Shown here piece after piece: positions 15,575-24,327 of a stretch of 64,000 nt of DNA. Both the position numbers and the translations under genes were made by a program. The notes beneath the pieces were generated by a model. That model ran no database searches, had not been told where the DNA came from, and saw only the letters and a program-made list of their open reading frames with translations. Every line of letters begins with the position of its first letter. Positions within the stretch are counted from its first letter, which is position 1. The stretch covers positions 2,356,001 through 2,420,000 of the forward strand of contig OZ241847.1 in the NCBI GenBank assembly GCA_965202915.1, written 5' to 3'. The stretch is from G965202915 sp965202915 (GTDB taxonomy: Bacteria; Pseudomonadota; Gammaproteobacteria; Eutrophobiales; Eutrophobiaceae).

Positions 15575-16714
15575 TTAACGCTCCCCCCGGTTTCTCTGGT
15601 TTATTCGGTCCTGCATGGTCTCGGACGCACGATTCCCTTGATTGGGTAGCATCCCATCGGCGGAATCGAATGCCCGGTCGACTCTCCTGTTTTTCATTAA
15701 CTGATCGATCGGCAAATACATCAGGCTGTTGCCGCCTTTGTCGTCGATAAAAACTTTATTGGTGTTTCTGAACACGTTTTCTATCGCGTCCAGATAAAGT
15801 CTCTCTCTGGTCACCACGGGGGCGCGCTGATATTCGGTCAATAATTGATCAAACCGGTTGGCTTCACCCTGGGCCTTGGCGACGATCCTGGCCTTGTATC
15901 CGGTTGCTTCCTCCATTAAACGGGCGGCGTTACCGCGGGCAATCGGGATCACTTCATTTTGATAGGCCTCGGCCTCATTGACGTATCTTTGCTCGTCTTC
16001 GCGCGCCTTGATGGCGTCATCAAACGCCTCCTTGACCTCTTCCGGCGGCTTTGCCGATTGCATTTCAACGCTTTCTATGACTATGCCGATTTTATACAGC
16101 TCATCCAACACCTGGGACATCAGTTCGCGCTGATTCTGGGCAATCTCAGCCCGGCCTTCGGTCAAGATAAAATCCAGTTTGTTTTTGCCTATGACCTCGC
16201 GCACCACGCTCTCGATAACCTGCCTTAACGTATCTTCCGGCATTTTTACATTAAACAGGAAATCCGCCGGGTCATTCTTAACCTTCCACTTGACCGCAAC
16301 CTCGACGTCAACAATGTTTTCATCCTGGGTCAGCATCGTCGCCCGGTGGGTCATCCGTTGCACTCGTCCGACGTTGACGACGATGACTTCTTCGATGGGT
16401 TTGGGAAAACGAATGCTCAAACCGGGTTGTAACGTGGTCACGTATTTGCCGAAACGCAACACCGCGCCGCGCTCCTGTTGATCGATGACGTAAGCCATGT
16501 CATAGGCCAGCCAGACCGCCAGCAACGCAAGCGCCAGCAACCAGGGGAACATGGACTTATTATTACCTGTCTTGCCGGAACGGCCGCCAAATATGCCGCC
16601 CAGCCCTTTTTGCATTTTTTTTATGATCTCATCCAGGTCGGGCGGGCCGTCATTGCCCCTTCCGCCCCAGGGGTTTTTGTCTCCGTTTCCGCCGGGTGGT
16701 TGATTCCAGCCCAT
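15575..16714 (-). CDS. hflK: FtsH protease modulator HflK
   Basis: The 379-residue partner of HflC has a Gly/Pro-rich cytoplasmic N-terminus (MGWNQPPGGNGDKNPWGGRG), one membrane helix near 54-74 (WLLALALLAVWLAYDMAYVI), an SPFH domain beginning AVLRFGKYVTTLQPG, and a long C-terminal helix (AYQNEVIPIARGNAARLMEE). The Shine-Dalgarno AAGGAGA lies about 8 bases before ATG. It directly follows hfq here; hflX, which usually sits between hfq and hflK, is absent from this position. Confidence 0.95.
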   Translation of the reverse strand: MGWNQPPGGNGDKNPWGGRGNDGPPDLDEIIKKMQKGLGGIFGGRSGKTGNNKSMFPWLLALALLAVWLAYDMAYVIDQQERGAVLRFGKYVTTLQPGLSIRFPKPIEEVIVVNVGRVQRMTHRATMLTQDENIVDVEVAVKWKVKNDPADFLFNVKMPEDTLRQVIESVVREVIGKNKLDFILTEGRAEIAQNQRELMSQVLDELYKIGIVIESVEMQSAKPPEEVKEAFDDAIKAREDEQRYVNEAEAYQNEVIPIARGNAARLMEEATGYKARIVAKAQGEANRFDQLLTEYQRAPVVTRERLYLDAIENVFRNTNKVFIDDKGGNSLMYLPIDQLMKNRRVDRAFDSADGMLPNQGNRASETMQDRINQRNRGER

Positions 16715-16856
16715 TTAATATGTCTCCTTAGAAATGTTTCGGTGTTACCAGGGTTGTGGCTATCTTAATGGTGAGCGCGCCTTACTGCAACCGGTATATT
16801 ACTCTACCGGGCCGGCGTCGGACGATCGTGCCCGCCCAAAGCGCACCTGAACCCCG

Positions 16857-17105
16857 CTAATCATCGATAACGGCCGCATCCTGGTCCACTTTCGGCAGTG
16901 TGATCCTGCGTGATGGCACTATGGTCGATACCGCGTGTTTATACACCAGCTGACTGACTGAATGCCTCAACAGGATAGCATATTGATCAAATGATTCAAT
17001 CTGGCCCTGCAGCTTTATCCCATTTTTAAGAAATACGGAAACGGAAACGTGTTCCTTTCGCAGCGTATTCAGAAAAGGATCCTGCAGGGAATGTCCCTTA
17101 TTCAT
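16857..17105 (-). CDS. hfq: RNA chaperone Hfq
   Basis: The 82-residue Sm-like protein has Sm1 (SVSVFLKNGIKLQGQIESFD) and Sm2 (YKHAVSTIVPSR) motifs intact. It forms a hexamer that pairs small RNAs with mRNAs. The ATG at 17105 is chosen because GGAGG lies 8 bases upstream; a TTG one codon earlier is less likely. The C-terminal tail is short (PKVDQDAAVIDD). It lies 59 bp downstream of miaA, separated by an A/T-rich stretch (17112-17160). Confidence 0.96.
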   Translation of the reverse strand: MNKGHSLQDPFLNTLRKEHVSVSVFLKNGIKLQGQIESFDQYAILLRHSVSQLVYKHAVSTIVPSRRITLPKVDQDAAVIDD

Positions 17106-17164
17106 CAAGTTATCCTCCGTTTTATTATAATTATCATTATTATTATTCCCGCGCTTGAACGGGT

Positions 17165-18139
17165 TTATATACTATTAAGTATATTACAGATGGGGGAAAG
17201 TTCCGGGCGTTTCCGAATACTTGCAAGAATTTTATCCGAAATCGTCAAATCGGTGCTTTCATACCAATCCGCCCGTTGTTCGGAACGAAACCAGGTCAAC
17301 TGGCGTTTGGCCAGTTGCCGGGTCGCGGCAATCGCCCGGGTGCGCATCGCGTCAAAATCTATTTTGCCCTCCAGATAGCTCCAGACTTGACGATAGCCGA
17401 CCAATCTTAGCGCCGGCATACTGCCGCACAGGTCGCCCCTGTTAAACAGCGCTTCCACTTCCTCCACCAGTCCGGCCTCCAGCATCGATAAAAAACGCGC
17501 CCGGACTCGTTCATGGATCACCCGCCGGTCGCCGGGCGCGACGATGATCTTGCAGATCGTGAACGCCAGTCGCCGGTTACGCCCGGACGCCAGCAGGGCC
17601 GACATTGGCCGGCCGCTGAGCTGATAAACTTCCAGGGCCCTTTGGATACGCTGGCTATCATTGGCGTGAATGCGCCCCGCCGTTTGCGGGTCAATCTTTG
17701 CCAGCCTGGCGTGCAGCGCCGGCCAACCGATGGCCGCGGCGTCCTGTTGCAATTGTTTGCGCACCGCCGGGTCGGCGCCGGGCAGCGGCGATAAACCCTG
17801 TTCCAGGGCCCTGAAGTACAGGCCGGTGCCACCAACCAGCAGCGGGATCCGGTTTTGTGTCCGGAAAACGTCATCAATCGCGGCCAGCGCGTCGGTCTGA
17901 AACCGCGCCGCCGAGTAACTTTCCGCCGGGTCGCAAATATCGATCAATCTGTAAGGCACTTGCGCGCGTATGGCTTGATCCGGTTTGGCGGTGCCGATAT
18001 CCATGCCGCGATACACCTTGGCGGAATCGACGCTGATCAATTCACAGGGCATTTCCCCGCACAAACGCAACGCGAGTTCGGTTTTGCCGGCGGCGGTCGG
18101 GCCCATTAAAAAAATTACCGCCCGCTTAGGTTGGCTCAT
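17165..18139 (-). CDS. miaA: tRNA dimethylallyltransferase MiaA
   Basis: The 324-residue enzyme places an isopentenyl-type group on A37 of tRNAs reading UNN codons. It has P-loop GPTAAGKT (13-20), SVDSAKVYRGMDIGTAKPD, GGTGLYFRALEQGLSPLP and the substrate-tunnel QIRALE-like RIQRALEVYQLSGRP. ATG 18139 is one base after the mutL stop; an in-frame extension into mutL is rejected. mutL-miaA-hfq is the classic gammaproteobacterial order. Confidence 0.96.
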   Translation of the reverse strand: MSQPKRAVIFLMGPTAAGKTELALRLCGEMPCELISVDSAKVYRGMDIGTAKPDQAIRAQVPYRLIDICDPAESYSAARFQTDALAAIDDVFRTQNRIPLLVGGTGLYFRALEQGLSPLPGADPAVRKQLQQDAAAIGWPALHARLAKIDPQTAGRIHANDSQRIQRALEVYQLSGRPMSALLASGRNRRLAFTICKIIVAPGDRRVIHERVRARFLSMLEAGLVEEVEALFNRGDLCGSMPALRLVGYRQVWSYLEGKIDFDAMRTRAIAATRQLAKRQLTWFRSEQRADWYESTDLTISDKILASIRKRPELSPICNILNSI

Positions 18140-18140
18140 A

Positions 18141-19874
18141 TCAGCGGTCTTCCAGTAATTTTGCCCAGACTGACGGTTGCAGATAGCTCCAGGGAAACGT
18201 TTGTTTATTTTGTGCCGTGCGTTCGACTCGCTCCATATCCTTGAGCAGCGTCTTGATTTCCTGATCATCGATCCGCGGGTGAATCGCATTATTGACGTGC
18301 CGCGCCATTAACCGGCCGATCTTTTCCGAGGTCTGAGGCGTCAAATCGAGATTCTTTTCCGCCATTAACGCATCGATAACCTGCGTCAGCATCGGGATTA
18401 AATCGGCATAAGGCAACAGCGCCGGAAACCCCTTGAGGTTGATCGTATCCGGGCTGATCTGCTCCAGGTCAAAACCCAGTAATTTGAGGGTGTCTTTATG
18501 GTTCACGGTAAAATCGAGTTTGTCCTCGGCCAGGGTCACGCTGACCGGTACCTGCAGTGTTCTGATGGCCGCGCCTTCGGCCCGCATGGCACGGCTTAAA
18601 TGAAAAGCAATGATGGTTTCCCTTGCCGCAAACACGTCGATCAGCACGGTGTTATCCTGTCGTTGCCACAGCAGGTATCGGTCTTCATGCAGATTCATGA
18701 CGTTTGAGGGGACGTAACGCGACACCGCGTCTTGCAGGCGGGCGGATTCGATCCAATCCGGTCGCGGCGTATCCGGCGACCCGGCCGGATTGGGTGCGAC
18801 GACGGAATAACGCCGGGGATCGTAGGGCATGGTCTTTTCCCGGCCACCTGTTGGCGGCGCAACGTCAAACAGGCGGCAATGGTCCAGGGCCTCGGTCAAT
18901 ACCCCGAACACCAGATCGTGCACTTCCCTGAGGTTGCGGAAGCGGACTTCATGTTTGGCCGGATGAACGTTGACGTCCACCATCGACGGGTCCATGTCCA
19001 TATACAGGATATAACAGGGAAACCGGCCCGGATAAATCCGGTCTTGATAGGCCATCCGAATCGCATGAATGATACTCTTGTCGCGGATCATGCGGCCGTT
19101 CAGGTAAAAAAACTGCCGGTCGGTTTGGCTGCGCGCCGCGTCCGGTTTTGCTATCCGGCCCCACAGACGCATGGCTTCAAAGGTTTTGTCTATCGGCAGA
19201 CTGTTATCAACCAATTTCCGTCCAAGCACGTCGGCAATGCGCTGCTCAATATTGCCATGCACCGGGATGTAGCTCAGCACCGGTGCGCCATGATTACGCA
19301 ATTTGAAAGCGGTATCAAACCGGCTTAGCGCCATCGCCTTTAACAAGGCCTGAATATGCAAAAATTCGGTTTTATCGGATTTAAGAAATTTGCGCCGGGC
19401 CGGCACGTTATAAAACAGATCGCGCACTTCCACCGTTGTTCCTTTTGGGTGTGACGCCGGCGCCTTCTCCGCCGCGTCGGTCGCCACCATCCAGGCCTGA
19501 TCGTGCTCGGCGGTGCGCGACACAATCGAAAACCTCGATACTGAGGCAATACTCGGCAGCGCCTCGCCGCGAAAACCAAGACTGGCGATCCGGCCAAGGT
19601 CATCGATAGTGTTCAATTTGCTGGTCGCGTGTCTATCCAATGCCAGCGGTAAATCATCGGGATGGATCCCCTGGCCGTCATCGCGTATTTTTACCAGGTC
19701 GGAGCCGGCGCCTTCTATATCTATGATGATCTCGCCGGCGGAGGCATCCAGCGCATTTTCCAGCAATTCCTTGACGACCGAAACCGGGCGCTCAATCACT
19801 TCACCGGCGGAGATCTGATTGGCCAGCCGGACGGATAATTTATGAATACGCGGAATGGAACCGATATGAGACAT
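18141..19874 (-). CDS. mutL: DNA mismatch repair protein MutL, degenerate endonuclease motifs
   Basis: The 577-residue protein has the N-terminal GHKL ATPase intact: ENALDAS, DDGQGI, GFRGEALPSIA and the DVNVHPAKHEVRF block near 310. The C-terminal dimer domain is present, but the MutL endonuclease motif DQHA(x2)E(x4)E reads DVFAARETIIAF, and the expected CPHGRP near the end is replaced by PWSYLQP. Nuclease activity is therefore probably lost, as in MutL proteins that work with MutH. ATG 19874 is used; an ATG six codons earlier is possible. miaA follows after one base. Confidence 0.95.
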   Translation of the reverse strand: MSHIGSIPRIHKLSVRLANQISAGEVIERPVSVVKELLENALDASAGEIIIDIEGAGSDLVKIRDDGQGIHPDDLPLALDRHATSKLNTIDDLGRIASLGFRGEALPSIASVSRFSIVSRTAEHDQAWMVATDAAEKAPASHPKGTTVEVRDLFYNVPARRKFLKSDKTEFLHIQALLKAMALSRFDTAFKLRNHGAPVLSYIPVHGNIEQRIADVLGRKLVDNSLPIDKTFEAMRLWGRIAKPDAARSQTDRQFFYLNGRMIRDKSIIHAIRMAYQDRIYPGRFPCYILYMDMDPSMVDVNVHPAKHEVRFRNLREVHDLVFGVLTEALDHCRLFDVAPPTGGREKTMPYDPRRYSVVAPNPAGSPDTPRPDWIESARLQDAVSRYVPSNVMNLHEDRYLLWQRQDNTVLIDVFAARETIIAFHLSRAMRAEGAAIRTLQVPVSVTLAEDKLDFTVNHKDTLKLLGFDLEQISPDTINLKGFPALLPYADLIPMLTQVIDALMAEKNLDLTPQTSEKIGRLMARHVNNAIHPRIDDQEIKTLLKDMERVERTAQNKQTFPWSYLQPSVWAKLLEDR

Positions 19875-19950
19875 GCCTATATGATAAAACAATCAGGCCG
19901 GCCAATATAGAGCCCGCTGATTGCCGTTATGACTCAGGCGCGGGTCGAGA

Positions 19951-21267
19951 TCAAGTGTCGCCGCTGCCGGGGATGCTAATCACCTGCCCGACTCGCAGGA
20001 AATTGCCGTCTATGCGGTTAAACCGGCGTAGCTGCTCCAAATTGATCCGGTACTGTTGGGCTATCCCCGACAGGGTGTCGCCTCTGACAATAGTATGCTC
20101 GCGCGAGGCCAGAATGCTGCCTGCCGGTGCAAATTCACGAAAATAGCCGTTCAGCCCTTTTACAATCGCGCCAACCAGTTTATTTTGATGGGCGACGCTC
20201 AGTAATTTCTTTTCCTCGGACGGATTCGAGATAAACGCGGTTTCGATCAGTATCGAGGGCACGTCCGGCGATTTGAGCACCGCGAAACCGGCCGATTGCA
20301 CGTGGCGTTTATGTACCTTGCCGACTCCGCGCAGGCCCTTTAACACCCGGTCGGCGGCATCAACACTGGCCTCCAGACTGGCCGTCTGGGATAAATCCAG
20401 GAGCACTGTTTTTAACAGGTCATCTTTATCATCCAGACTCACGCCGCCGATTAAATCGGCCGCGTTTTCCTGGTCCGCCAGCCATTTGGCGGCGGCACTG
20501 CTGGCGCCCTTCTGGGAGAGCACGTACACCGATGAACCGCGCACTTTTGGATCCTGAAAGGCATCGGCGTGCAGCGAGATCAGCAGATCGGCCCGGTATT
20601 GGCGCGCCTTGTTTATGCGTTCCTGTAAGCGCATAAAATAATCGCTTTCGCGTATTAACACCGCGGCCATACCCCGCTGATTATTGATGCGATGCATGAG
20701 TTTTTTTGATATCTGCAAGACCACGTCTTTCTCCAGCGTACCATTGGGGCCGCGGGCGCCCGGATCTTCACCGCCGTGGCCGGCGTCTATCGCAATGATC
20801 ACGTCTCTGAGCCTCGCCGGTGCCGCAACCACCGGCTTGGCCTGGACCAGGGGTTCGCGGGGTTGTTGCTGGTCGAACAGGTCGATGACCAGGCGATGGC
20901 CGTAGTGTTTATTCGGCGGTAGCTGAAAACTCTTGCTTTGGGCGTACTTCTTCAGGTCCAGCACGATACGCAAATCGGTGCCGTTGCGCATCGCGGCCCT
21001 TATTTTTTGCAAATACTTATCATTGGCCGCCGGCTGAGCCGCGGAAGACTCGAAGATTGCGTCTTTAATATCGATAACCGCGCGGTAGTTATCGGTCAAT
21101 CGGGTGATCCTGTATTGGGCCGGTTCGCTGATGTCAAACACCACGCGGGTGCCGTCGGGTGCGGCCCAGACCCGCACGTTCTCAACCTTGAGCGGGGCGG
21201 CCTGGATGGTCTGCGCAACCACGGATAACAACCATAATAATGTCAAGCAACGAATACGCATGATCAT
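19951..21267 (-). CDS. N-acetylmuramoyl-L-alanine amidase (AmiB/AmiC type) with AMIN and LysM domains
   Basis: The 438-residue secreted protein has a signal peptide (about 1-24, ending TIQAAP) and an AMIN domain (about 25-125) for septal targeting. The Amidase_3 catalytic domain begins IIAIDAGHGGEDPGARGPNG (zinc His) with ISLHADAF and SILIETAFISNPSEE (catalytic Glu). A C-terminal LysM (HTIVRGDTLSGIAQQYRINL, about 390-435) binds peptidoglycan. It cleaves peptide side chains from glycan strands during daughter-cell separation. It lies in the tsaE-amidase-mutL order as in most gammaproteobacteria; amiB or amiC cannot be told apart here. Confidence 0.94.
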   Translation of the reverse strand: MIMRIRCLTLLWLLSVVAQTIQAAPLKVENVRVWAAPDGTRVVFDISEPAQYRITRLTDNYRAVIDIKDAIFESSAAQPAANDKYLQKIRAAMRNGTDLRIVLDLKKYAQSKSFQLPPNKHYGHRLVIDLFDQQQPREPLVQAKPVVAAPARLRDVIIAIDAGHGGEDPGARGPNGTLEKDVVLQISKKLMHRINNQRGMAAVLIRESDYFMRLQERINKARQYRADLLISLHADAFQDPKVRGSSVYVLSQKGASSAAAKWLADQENAADLIGGVSLDDKDDLLKTVLLDLSQTASLEASVDAADRVLKGLRGVGKVHKRHVQSAGFAVLKSPDVPSILIETAFISNPSEEKKLLSVAHQNKLVGAIVKGLNGYFREFAPAGSILASREHTIVRGDTLSGIAQQYRINLEQLRRFNRIDGNFLRVGQVISIPGSGDT

Positions 21268-21401
21268 AGGGCAAATCTTATTGGTTTTCTTTTATGTATA
21301 TATACTGTTGGAGAAATTATTTCAAATTTTTTTTATAAGATCAATTTATATTACTGTTTTTTATCATTAAAAGCCAGAAAAATAGCGAGAAAAATTGCGG
21401 A

Positions 21402-21920
21402 TCAGTCCGGCGCACGCCGGGCCAGGATGGCCTGGCCTTGATCGCTGCCGGCACCATAGGCCAGTGCCCGCCGGTTGGGATCGCCGACACAATGATCAAT
21501 CCTGACCTCGATATCGGCCGCGGGCAACACACTGCGGCCGATCTCCGGCCATTCAATCAGGCAAATACTGGCGCCGTCAAAATAATCGCGCAGCTCAATT
21601 GCCTCCAGTTCCACCGGATCGCTCAAACGATACAGATCGACGTGATAAATGCTTGCTTTATCCAGCATATAAGGTTCGATCAGGGTGTAAGTCGGGCTCT
21701 TGACCAGGCCCGTGTAGCCGTATTCGCGTATAAATCCCCGCACCCAGGTGGTCTTGCCCGTACCCAGTTGGCCGGATAAAAAGATGATACAGCCGACCTG
21801 CTTATCGGCCCGATTATTGGCCTGATTATTGGCCTGATCATTGCCCTGGCAACGGCGGGCCAGTTGCGCGCCCAGGGCGTGCATCGCATCGGGGCCGGAA
21901 ACGTGCAGTGTCTCAATCAC
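21402..21920 (-). CDS. tsaE: tRNA threonylcarbamoyladenosine biosynthesis ATPase TsaE
   Basis: The 172-residue protein has P-loop SGQLGTGKTTWVRGF, VKSPTYTLIEPY and IYHVDLYRL followed by LIEWPEIG. It is the ATPase partner of TsaB/TsaD in making t6A37 of tRNA. GTG 21920 is chosen because it overlaps the nnr stop by 8 bases and gives the family N-terminus. An acidic/Asn-rich insert QANNQANNRADK before the P-loop is coded by three copies of a 12-base repeat. Confidence 0.93.
   Translation of the reverse strand: MIETLHVSGPDAMHALGAQLARRCQGNDQANNQANNRADKQVGCIIFLSGQLGTGKTTWVRGFIREYGYTGLVKSPTYTLIEPYMLDKASIYHVDLYRLSDPVELEAIELRDYFDGASICLIEWPEIGRSVLPAADIEVRIDHCVGDPNRRALAYGAGSDQGQAILARRAPD
21807..21842. 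repeat. 12-base tandem repeat (about three copies) inside tsaE
   Basis: GGCCCGATTATT, GGCCTGATTATT and GGCCTGATCATT follow one another. On the coding strand they give the QANNQANNRA stretch just before the TsaE P-loop. Being a multiple of three, copy changes keep the frame. Confidence 0.85.
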
Positions 21921-23427
21921 CCGGATTGACGAGCATCCTGATACAGGGAAGCAGATCGGTGGCCAATAAACCGCGTTCTCCACCGCCGGCGGCCAGGTCG
22001 GCCGCGGCGGCATGCAGGCATACGCCGATCCTGGCGGCGTCATCAGGGCTGAATTGCTGGGCGATCAGGCCGGCAATTATGCCGGACAGCAGATCACCCA
22101 TGCCGCCGCTGGCCATGCCGGCGTTGCCGTCAGAGCACAGGCTTAGACCGGCCTGCGAATCGCTGATGATCGTGCCATTGCCCTTGAGCACCACGGTGCC
22201 ACCATATTTATTTTGCAGTTCGCCGGCCGCCAAAAATCGGTCCGCCTGGATGGTGGCGGCGTCGGTGGCAAGCATCCCGGCGGCTTCACCCGGATGCGGG
22301 GTGAATATCCGTTTGTCGGAAGCGGCCGGTTTCTGCGGCAACAGGTTTAATGCGTCGGCATCGAGGACGGTCGGCTTGTCCGCCACCAATACCTCTGCCA
22401 ACAGGGTTTGCGCCCAATCCGACCGGCCCAGTCCCGGGCCGGCAACAATCACAGTGGCGCGTTCGATCAACAAGTCCAACTGTTGTATATTTTCAATCCC
22501 ATGTGACATGACTTCAGGACGGGCGGCGCTGATCATCGCCGCATGGGATGCGCGGGTGGCGATGCTCACCAGGCCGGCGCCGGTTCGGGCGGCGGCGACC
22601 GCGGCCATCAATGCCGCCCCCATATAACCGCTTTCTCCTCCGACCACCAACACGTGGCCAAAATTGCCCTTATGCGCGCTGCGCGCCCGCGGCGGAAATC
22701 GGGATTTATATTGATCAAAGCTGATTCGGGCAACCGTACTCTGGTTCAATGCCGGATATATCGTTGCCGGCACGTTCAGGGCATCGAAATAAAGCTCGCC
22801 GACGTAATCGCCGGCCGGCCCGGTCAGCAGGCCTTTTTTGACGCCAATAAAGGTCACCGTCAGCGCGGCCTTGACCGCAATGCCCATAGGGTTGCCGGTA
22901 TCGGCGTTCAAACCCGAAGGCACGTCTATCGACACCACCGCGGCATCATGGTCATTGATCATTTGTATCGCGTCACGCCATTCGGCTTCCACCTTTCTGT
23001 CCAGGCCGGTGCCCAATAAGGCATCGACGATGAGTTCGGCGGAGCAATCCCTGATATCCCCGATATCCCCAATATCGGTGATATGCTCAACCTGCAATCC
23101 GCCGGCCTGCATGGATTGCAGGGCCAGCAATGCGGCACCGCTCAGCGTGTCCGGCGCGGTCAATGAGAATACCGCAACCTGTTTGTTATCTCTGTGGGCA
23201 AGTTCGGCCAGGACGTAGCCATCGCCGGCATTATTACCGCCACCGCAGATCACAATCATCGATCCGCAGTTTGGCCATTTTGTACGGATGGTTCGGTACA
23301 CCGCGGCGCCGGCGCGGCGCATCAAATCGATGGCCGGGATCTGATGCCGCTCTATTGCCAGCCGGTCCAGCGCGCCAACCTGAGCGGTGGAATAAAGTAC
23401 CTGCGGCAATGACGCGGACGATTGCAT
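21913..23427 (-). CDS. nnr: Bifunctional NAD(P)H-hydrate epimerase / ADP-dependent dehydratase
   Basis: The 504-residue protein repairs hydrated NADH/NADPH. The N-terminal YjeF_N epimerase (about 1-220) shows VICGGGNNAGDGYVLAELAH and VSIDVPSGLNADTG. The C-terminal ribokinase-like dehydratase (about 230-500) shows GNFGHVLVVGGESGYMGAAL, ADALNLLP, TPHPGEAA and SGGMGDLLSGIIAGL. It lies 12 bp after orn and overlaps tsaE. Confidence 0.95.
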   Translation of the reverse strand: MQSSASLPQVLYSTAQVGALDRLAIERHQIPAIDLMRRAGAAVYRTIRTKWPNCGSMIVICGGGNNAGDGYVLAELAHRDNKQVAVFSLTAPDTLSGAALLALQSMQAGGLQVEHITDIGDIGDIRDCSAELIVDALLGTGLDRKVEAEWRDAIQMINDHDAAVVSIDVPSGLNADTGNPMGIAVKAALTVTFIGVKKGLLTGPAGDYVGELYFDALNVPATIYPALNQSTVARISFDQYKSRFPPRARSAHKGNFGHVLVVGGESGYMGAALMAAVAAARTGAGLVSIATRASHAAMISAARPEVMSHGIENIQQLDLLIERATVIVAGPGLGRSDWAQTLLAEVLVADKPTVLDADALNLLPQKPAASDKRIFTPHPGEAAGMLATDAATIQADRFLAAGELQNKYGGTVVLKGNGTIISDSQAGLSLCSDGNAGMASGGMGDLLSGIIAGLIAQQFSPDDAARIGVCLHAAAADLAAGGGERGLLATDLLPCIRMLVNPGD

Positions 23428-23439
23428 TACGCTTGCGGC

Positions 23440-23982
23440 TCAGCAGTTGAAAAAATGCTTGCGGTAATAATAGAGTTCATCGATGGAATCACGGATATCA
23501 TCCAGGGCCCGATGACTCGAATTCTTTTCAAACTGGCCTTGCTCAGGCGCCCAGCGCCGCACCAGTTCCTTAATGGTGCTGACGTCAATATGGCGGTAAT
23601 GAAAATAGGCTTCCAGGTTTGGCATCAATCTCGCCATAAACCGCCGGTCCTGGCAGATACTGCTGCCGCACATCGGTGAAGTTGCCGGCGGCACGAACTT
23701 CTGTACAAATTCCAGGGTCATGCGTTCGGCGTCGGCAACGGAGTGGGGACTTTCCTTGACGCGCTTGACGAGACCGGAACCATGATGCTGGCTGATATTC
23801 CACTCATCCATCCCCTCCAGTACTTCATCGGGCGCCCGGATGGCAATAACCGGCCCCTGGGCAAGAACGTCCAATTCGGGGCCGGTGATCACGGTGGCGA
23901 TCTCTATAATATGATCCGAGACGGTATCGAGCCCGGTCATCTCCATGTCCACCCAGATCAGGTTAGTTGCGGATTGAGGCAT
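23440..23982 (-). CDS. orn: Oligoribonuclease Orn
   Basis: The 180-residue DEDDh exonuclease degrades dinucleotides, including pGpG from c-di-GMP turnover. It has DLI-type start NLIWVDMEMTGLD (first D and E), AERMTLEF region, SSHRALDDIRDSIDELYYY (catalytic H and D). It appears to be the first gene of the long minus-strand series orn-nnr-tsaE and onward; a promoter would lie in the region to the right. Confidence 0.96.
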   Translation of the reverse strand: MPQSATNLIWVDMEMTGLDTVSDHIIEIATVITGPELDVLAQGPVIAIRAPDEVLEGMDEWNISQHHGSGLVKRVKESPHSVADAERMTLEFVQKFVPPATSPMCGSSICQDRRFMARLMPNLEAYFHYRHIDVSTIKELVRRWAPEQGQFEKNSSHRALDDIRDSIDELYYYRKHFFNC

Positions 23983-24327
23983 TGATTTGCTTGTATATAT
24001 TGCTGGTAATATTGAATTTTGACATTAGATTATATATGAATATGGCCGGCGGCTTAATATATACTTTGAGTCCGGCAAACCCGCCCTTTAGAGTAAATTT
24101 AGCAAATTTAGCCGGATAACGTCGGCAAAAAGGAATATAATAATGGCATGAACGGAACGGGTTTATACTGGTCTATATGCGCAGTTGGCGCTCCCACCGG
24201 TGGGAGTAAAAATGGCTCAGGCAGGTTGCCGTGCCAGGCGCAAACCGGCCTGATCCCTGCATTGATTAAACTGATCTAAATTGCCAGTTAAGAACTGAAG
24301 TCCCCGATAATAGATAATAACAGCATA
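23983..24327. other. Divergent intergenic region between orn and the Ste24-type protease gene
   Basis: The 345-base, A/T-rich region must carry both promoters. Plus-strand -10-like TATAAT (24136-24141) and TATACT (24164-24169) are present without convincing -35 boxes. A direct repeat AAATTTAGC occurs near 24097-24112. A perfect palindrome lies at 24191-24206 (see next entry). No RNA gene or small ORF was recognised. Confidence 0.5.
24191..24206. promoter_or_regulatory. Perfect 16-base palindrome upstream of the M48 protease gene
   Basis: CTCCCACCGGTGGGAG is perfectly self-complementary and lies 122 bases before the protease ATG, just after the candidate -10 TATACT. No T-run follows on either strand, so an operator or mRNA structure is more likely than a terminator. 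Confidence 0.4.

Noticed and set aside
24017..24045. Plus-strand TTGACA promoter upstream of the M48 protease gene
   Set aside because: TTGACA is present, but no -10 of acceptable quality lies 16-18 bases downstream.
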